Origin: an uncultured Clostridium sp.
GTDB taxonomy: Bacteria; Bacillota; Clostridia; TANB77; CAG-508
Assembly: GCA_900554565.1 (NCBI GenBank)
Contig: USHX01000035.1
Location: 1 to 10,807, forward strand
Direction: 5' to 3'
DNA: 10,807 nt
The first letter of the stretch is position 1. Every line of letters starts with the position of its first letter. The notes beneath the pieces were generated by a model that did no database searches, was not told where the DNA came from, and saw nothing but the letters and a program-made list of their open reading frames with translations. Positions 7,725-10,807 of this stretch are shown piece after piece. The translations under genes and the position numbers were made by a program.

Positions 7725-7755
7725 GTTCAGTTCTACTTAATATAAAGTGCTGAAC
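7725..7755. repeat. Inverted repeat (hairpin) spanning the stop codon at the end of the variable region
   Basis: GTTCAG (7725-7730) pairs with CTGAAC (7750-7755). Inside it, ACTT (7735-7738) pairs with AAGT (7745-7748) around a six-base loop. The stop codon (7733-7735) falls within it. It has no following U-tract on the minus strand, so it is unlikely to be a terminator. In known DGRs a hairpin or cruciform just past the variable region promotes homing; placement here fits, but the stem is short. Confidence 0.45.
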
Positions 7756-9427
7756 GGAAAGCCCTGTTGCTGTTGGCATCGCCATTAAAGCTATAGCGTT
7801 CGCTAGCTCTGTAGTAGCTAAGGTTGTGATAACCGCCACCACGACTGACAAACGGAATGCTAGTATTGTTTTTTTCTGCTACATATTCATAACAATTGCC
7901 TTCAAGGTCATATATATTTTGCACTTTATCTGATATATTGTTTCCTGTTTTTTCTACTCCTACATTATCTCCTTTGTGTCTAGCTTCATTATATGTTCTT
8001 ACATCATAATTCTTGTTATTCCCATCTTTTTTACCATCTACAAACTTCATTACCATGTCCCATTGTATTCCTGAACACATTGCACTTTTTACATAAGTAC
8101 TACTATCTCCATACATTGTTTTTCCTATAGTTTTAAAACTTTCTTGAGTTTCATTTGTATATACTGTTGCATTTTGCTTACTTACTACCTTTGATTTTTC
8201 ATTTCCAGCCTCATATCTCGCTATATAAAATCCATTATATTTTAATACCGCCGTTCTTTCTGCTGTCTCATTATTTGTTGCATCATCTGTTGTCGGTTGT
8301 ATATTTGATGGCAAATATCCTGTATCTGTAAATGTTGAATTTGCTGGTGTTGTATCTATGTTACTATCATAATAACTTGGATAACTACGTTCTCTTTGAT
8401 ATGCATCTGCACTTGCTACTGGTATCCATACAAATTGATTATATTTTGTTGCCGCTGTATTCCAATCAACACTTGATATTTCATTTTCTGGTATATCATA
8501 TATTACTAATCCATTTGCTATTTTTTGTTCTCCAAGTAATCCTGATACAGTAAATCCTTGTGGTACTGTTGCTGTATCTGTTCCATCTGAATAATTATTT
8601 TTTTCTGTTTTATCTGCAGTTTCACCTGGTTTCAAAAGCCCTATTGACAAAGTTTTTTCTTCAGATGATATGTTTTCATTCTCTATTTTTATAGTATATT
8701 TCCCTTTTTCTGATATTATAAAACTCATGTCTTCTCTAGTTTGCCAATTTTCTTGCTCTTGCTTTTTGTACTTAACATACCATTTATCTATATATCCTCC
8801 AGTATACTGAATATTTGAAATGGTGATTTTCCACTTATTAGCAGAAACTTTTTCACTTGTTATATCAAATGTTGGCTTTCCATCATTTTTGTTTTCGTAA
8901 TCAACATTATATAAATTACTTGGTAGTTGATTTAAAGTATAGTAGTCTTTCCCTTCATATGTAAATCCATCATAGCTTACTATGCTTCTTTTTTCTACAT
9001 TTACAAAAAAGTCTCCATCAACACCTTCAATTCCTAATTTTTTTACTAATTCATTATTCCAATATTTATAGCCATCTTTATTAGTTATTCCTGATGCACT
9101 TTCAGTAAATACTTTGTTTGCTTGTGTACTTACACTATCTAAAGCTTGTCCTATATCTAGTATTGTTGAATTAGAGTTTTCGCTCTTTTTGTTTTCTCCA
9201 TAATATGTTGTTCCATCAATTTCAATACTATTTCCATCTTTATATTTTTGATATATTTCATTTACTTTAGTTTGCATTATTTTCATTTCTGTTGTAAACA
9301 CTGTTAACTTTGAAGATTTTACAACATTTAATCCACTATATGTTGCTATTGATGATAATATTAATAATACTATTATTGTAATTACTAAAGCTACTAAAGT
9401 TATTCCTTTATTATTTAACTTTTTCAT
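7733..9427 (-). CDS. Prepilin-like surface protein with FGE/C-type-lectin C-terminus, candidate DGR target
   Basis: A 564-residue protein in three parts. Residues 1-30 are a class III (type IV prepilin) leader: KKLNNKG, then the hydrophobic ITLVALVITIIVLLIL, with cleavage expected after Gly8. The usual Glu at +5 is absent (Ala). Residues ~40-180 are pilin-like polar sequence, and ~185-262 are probably a beta-sandwich. From ~285 to 564 it follows the formylglycine-generating-enzyme (FGE-sulfatase)/C-type-lectin pattern: VPQGFTVSG, NGLVIYD, QFVWIPV, YNGFYIARYEAG, IYDLEGNCYEYVAE, VSRGGGY and NRAFRSA. This fold serves as binding scaffold in many surface proteins and is the classic fold of DGR-diversified proteins. 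The C-terminal ~40 codons are GC-rich and compositionally foreign (see findings). AAGGGGG precedes ATG 9427. The gene starts 21 nt after tRNA-Gln and is probably co-transcribed with it. A role in adhesion or ligand binding is inferred. Enzymatic FGE activity is unlikely. Confidence 0.88.
   Translation of the reverse strand: MKKLNNKGITLVALVITIIVLLILSSIATYSGLNVVKSSKLTVFTTEMKIMQTKVNEIYQKYKDGNSIEIDGTTYYGENKKSENSNSTILDIGQALDSVSTQANKVFTESASGITNKDGYKYWNNELVKKLGIEGVDGDFFVNVEKRSIVSYDGFTYEGKDYYTLNQLPSNLYNVDYENKNDGKPTFDITSEKVSANKWKITISNIQYTGGYIDKWYVKYKKQEQENWQTREDMSFIISEKGKYTIKIENENISSEEKTLSIGLLKPGETADKTEKNNYSDGTDTATVPQGFTVSGLLGEQKIANGLVIYDIPENEISSVDWNTAATKYNQFVWIPVASADAYQRERSYPSYYDSNIDTTPANSTFTDTGYLPSNIQPTTDDATNNETAERTAVLKYNGFYIARYEAGNEKSKVVSKQNATVYTNETQESFKTIGKTMYGDSSTYVKSAMCSGIQWDMVMKFVDGKKDGNNKNYDVRTYNEARHKGDNVGVEKTGNNISDKVQNIYDLEGNCYEYVAEKNNTSIPFVSRGGGYHNLSYYRASERYSFNGDANSNRAFRSALYIK
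7736..7862 (-). other. Candidate DGR variable region (VR) inside the pilin-lectin gene
   Basis: The interval 7741-7860 holds 58 G/C of 120 (48%), against 15/60 (25%) and 20/60 (33%) in the two adjacent 60-base blocks further into the gene. It encodes residues ~524-564, ending the lectin-type fold. Residues 533-554 are dominated by C-ending codons for Asn, Ser, Tyr and His (AAC, AGC, TAC, CAC), all reachable from AAC by changing adenines, while the rest of the gene prefers T-ending codons. That is the expected outcome of adenine-directed mutagenic copying from a template repeat. The repeat and reverse transcriptase are not in the window, so this remains a candidate. Confidence 0.6.
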
Positions 9428-9448
9428 TTGTTCCCCCTTAATAATATT

Positions 9449-9523
9449 TGGTTGGGGTACTGTGATTCGAACACAGGAATGTCGGAGTCAGAGTCCGATG
9501 CCTTACCGCTTGGCGATACCCCA
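9449..9523 (-). tRNA. tRNA-Gln(CUG), CCA encoded
   Basis: Complete cloverleaf on the minus strand. The acceptor TGGGGTA pairs with TACCCCA, the D-arm is GCC AAGCGGTAA GGC, and the anticodon stem TCGGA/TCCGA encloses the loop CTCTGAC (anticodon CTG, reading CAG). The T-arm CTGTG/CACAG encloses TTCGAAT. The discriminator A (9452) is followed by genomic CCA (9449-9451). The acceptor and D-arm closely resemble bacterial glutamine tRNAs. An extended -10 promoter lies upstream and a protein gene starts 21 nt downstream. Confidence 0.96.
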
Positions 9524-9537
9524 ATATATTTATTGCT

Positions 9538-9566
9538 ATTATATCAAATAGTAATTTAATAATAAA
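9538..9566 (-). promoter_or_regulatory. Extended -10 promoter of tRNA-Gln (and probably the pilin-like gene)
   Basis: On the minus strand, TGA directly before TATAAT (9538-9546) forms an extended -10. A weak -35, TTTATT, sits 17 nt upstream (9561-9566). The -10 ends 14 nt before the mature tRNA 5' end. The remaining intergenic stretch to 9767 is AT-rich and holds no gene. It contains only A/T-only inverted repeats, for example TATTAAAA/TTTTAATA around 9640-9665, which I do not call terminators. Confidence 0.6.
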
Positions 9567-9767
9567 TAGATTTATGATTTTTTTTGCAATTTTCTTAAAT
9601 TTTATTTTGCATTATTTTTTCATAAAATCACATTGGGATATATATATTAAAAAAGCTATTTTAATATGTAAAATATTGGGTAATTTATGCTTATATTTTA
9701 CAAAATAAAATAACTTCTTTAGTACTTTTTATAAATCAATTTTCTTTAGTAAAACTATTTACACTTA

Positions 9768-10289
9768 TTATATGTTTAATAGTATTTCTTCACATTTTTT
9801 GTAATCTGGTTTATATTGTTCTAACAATTTATAAAATCCTTTTGAATGGGTTTTATATTTTAAATGGCAGTATTGATGCATTACAACATAATCTATTACT
9901 TTTCTGTTATATTTTACTACTTCAGGATTTATTGTTATTTTTTTGTCTTTGCACATTCCTAATGTTTTTATTTTTGAAATTTCGTATTCTTCTGGTGCAA
10001 ATCCTAATGTTATTCTTGCTTTTTCCATAGCTCTTTCTATTTCCACATTTGCAATTTGTTCATACATTTTTTCTATTGCTAAGTCTAAAATTTCTGTATT
10101 AGACATTTTTTTATATTTGTTTGGTAGTGATATTTTTATAGTTTTATTTTCTACATTTAATTCTGTTATTTTAGTATTTTTATATACTATTTTAACTTTG
10201 TAATCCACCCCTAGCACTGGTACTGGGTGTCTTTCTATGCTTTGGTTTATTGCTAATTTTACGTTTGTTTTTCTTCTTACTATATTCAT
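9768..10289 (-). CDS. YgjP-type (DUF45) metallopeptidase-fold protein with HQxxH instead of HExxH
   Basis: A 173-residue protein resembling the YgjP/DUF45 (SprT-like zincin) family. It has an N-terminal beta-rich half with VKIVYKNTK and KTIKISLP. A central helix with YEQIANVEIERAMEKA precedes the region YNRKVIDYVVMHQYCHLKYKTHSKGFYKLL, which occupies the place of the family's VVMHELCHLKYxxHSxxFW motif. Zinc ligands His138, His142 and His148 are kept. The catalytic glutamate is replaced by Gln139 (codon CAA), predicting loss or strong reduction of hydrolysis if the family mechanism applies. Length is somewhat short of the usual ~230-240 residues for YgjP. AAGGAG lies 9 nt before ATG 10289, and a consensus promoter is at 10350-10378. 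It stands alone between rplS and tRNA-Gln. Family assignment is fairly sure; the role is unknown. Confidence 0.82.
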   Translation of the reverse strand: MNIVRRKTNVKLAINQSIERHPVPVLGVDYKVKIVYKNTKITELNVENKTIKISLPNKYKKMSNTEILDLAIEKMYEQIANVEIERAMEKARITLGFAPEEYEISKIKTLGMCKDKKITINPEVVKYNRKVIDYVVMHQYCHLKYKTHSKGFYKLLEQYKPDYKKCEEILLNI

Positions 10290-10349
10290 TTCTTACCACT
10301 CCTTGCTAAATGTTTGTTTTGCAAATTATTGTTCGCTTTTGTTAAAACT

Positions 10350-10378
10350 ATTTTATATTTTATTTTTTATTTTGTCAA
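10350..10378 (-). promoter_or_regulatory. Promoter of the YgjP-type gene
   Basis: On the minus strand, a perfect TTGACA (10373-10378), a 17-nt A/T-only spacer and TAAAAT (10350-10355). It gives a leader of about 55 nt ending in the AAGGAG ribosome-binding site. Because rplS has its own terminator just upstream, this gene appears to be independently transcribed. Confidence 0.8.
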
Positions 10379-10499
10379 TACTTTTTTATAAAAAAATCAA
10401 AATTTTTGTTCGTAAAATTATAATCCATTTTTTCCCAATTATCAACTGTACTTAAATAAACAATTTGCTATATTTTTTTATGTTTTCAAATCTAATGGC

Positions 10500-10537
10500 A
10501 AAAAATAAAGCACTTAAAGTATCAACTTCAAATGCTT
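10500..10537 (-). terminator. Rho-independent terminator of rplS
   Basis: On the minus strand, a 13-base arm (10525-10537) pairs with 10508-10520 around the loop TGAT, with eleven Watson-Crick pairs and two G-U pairs. It is followed directly by a U-tract (TATTTTTT, 10500-10507). It starts 13 nt after the rplS stop and separates the ribosomal-protein transcript from the YgjP-type gene. Confidence 0.85.
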
Positions 10538-10550
10538 CACTTATTATATA

Positions 10551-10807
10551 TTATTCAGCTGTGTTTTCTGCTTTAGCTTCTTCTACTGGAGCTTCAACTG
10601 CTGGTGCTTCTTCTTTTATAGGTTCTTCAGCTAATTCTTCTTTAACTGTAATTTCTCTGTTTTCGATTCTAGCTCCAACTTGTTCTTTAGTCTTAGCAGC
10701 TTTACCAACTCTGTCTCTTAAATAGAATAATCTAGCACGTCTTGCTTTACCAACTCTTACTAATTCTACTTTTTCAACTAATGGTGAATGTACTAAGAAT
10801 GTTTTTT
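10551..10807 (-). CDS. rplS: 50S ribosomal protein L19 (5' end outside window), with acidic C-terminal tail
   Basis: The visible 84 C-terminal residues begin KTFLVHSPLVEKVELVR and continue GKARRARLFYLRDRVGKAAKTKE, the conserved C-terminal half of L19. L19 sits at the 30S-50S interface and forms part of an intersubunit bridge. Most L19 proteins end a few residues after the GKAA-IKE block. Here about 43 more residues follow, rich in Glu, Ala and Pro (for example EELAEEPIKEE and EAPVEEAKAE), forming an acidic low-complexity tail. The reading frame continues without interruption to TAA at 10551-10553, and the terminator lies just beyond, so the tail is part of the gene and not a frameshift artefact. 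The N-terminal part and promoter lie to the right of the window. Confidence 0.95.
   Translation of the reverse strand, partial: KTFLVHSPLVEKVELVRVGKARRARLFYLRDRVGKAAKTKEQVGARIENREITVKEELAEEPIKEEAPAVEAPVEEAKAENTAE

Noticed and set aside
7733..9427. Active formylglycine-generating enzyme (sulfatase activator)
   Set aside because: Only the fold-level motifs are present. The prepilin leader, large N-terminal extension and hypervariable-looking C-terminus fit a binding protein better, and no sulfatase gene is nearby.
9605..9765. Terminator for the YgjP-type gene
   Set aside because: The only inverted repeats are A/T-only, expected by chance in such DNA, and not followed by a clear U-tract after a GC-containing stem.
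10465..10725. Plus-strand ORF of 86 aa at the right end, rich in Ser/Ala
   Set aside because: It is antisense to the rplS tail and terminator; its Ser/Ala repeats mirror the Glu/Ala-rich L19 C-terminus.
1..10807. CRISPR array, insertion sequence, DGR reverse transcriptase or template repeat within the window
   Set aside because: No regularly spaced repeats, transposase or reverse-transcriptase reading frame, and no second GC-rich copy of the candidate variable region were seen on either strand.

Overview
The window is AT-rich DNA (many intergenic stretches are almost pure A/T) with strong Shine-Dalgarno sequences, sigma-70-type promoters and a Clostridia-like gene set. I infer a low-GC Bacillota, probably an uncultured or gut-type Clostridia. 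That assignment is an inference from style and families, not from a search. Nearly everything is on the minus strand. The one clear plus-strand protein gene is at 678-1265.

Layout, left to right. A 5'-partial view of tRNA-Leu(UAG) runs off the left edge behind a good promoter. A two-helix membrane peptide follows (193-384). A plus-strand gene (678-1265) encodes EF-Tu domains 2 and 3 without the GTPase domain and has its own promoter, SD and terminator. A minus-strand housekeeping run then reads, in transcription order, lysS (7530-6025), a site-2-protease-type M50 peptidase (6007-5273), tsaD (5182-4186), a calcineurin-like phosphoesterase (4166-3459) and recG (3443-1353). Gaps are 15-19 nt except for 90 nt carrying a hairpin before tsaD. 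As given, tsaD has one extra base near codon 8.

To the right lies a short accessory unit. tRNA-Gln(CUG) is followed 21 nt later by a 564-aa surface protein. That protein has a type IV prepilin-like N-terminus and a C-terminal formylglycine-generating-enzyme/C-type-lectin fold. Its last ~120 bp are about 48% GC, against roughly 25-33% just upstream. They are rich in AAC/AGC/TAC/CAC codons and end in a hairpin spanning the stop codon. This is the expected look of the variable region of a diversity-generating retroelement (DGR) target. No reverse transcriptase or template repeat is in the window, so the machinery would have to lie elsewhere in the genome.

Further right are a YgjP-type (DUF45) metallopeptidase-fold gene whose HExxH motif reads HQxxH, and the 3' part of rplS (ribosomal protein L19). 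The L19 has an unusual acidic Glu/Ala/Pro tail and a strong terminator.

Most genes serve translation or genome upkeep (tRNAs, LysRS, TsaD, L19, RecG). The pilin-lectin protein and the G-domain-less EF-Tu homologue are the parts that ordinary housekeeping does not explain.
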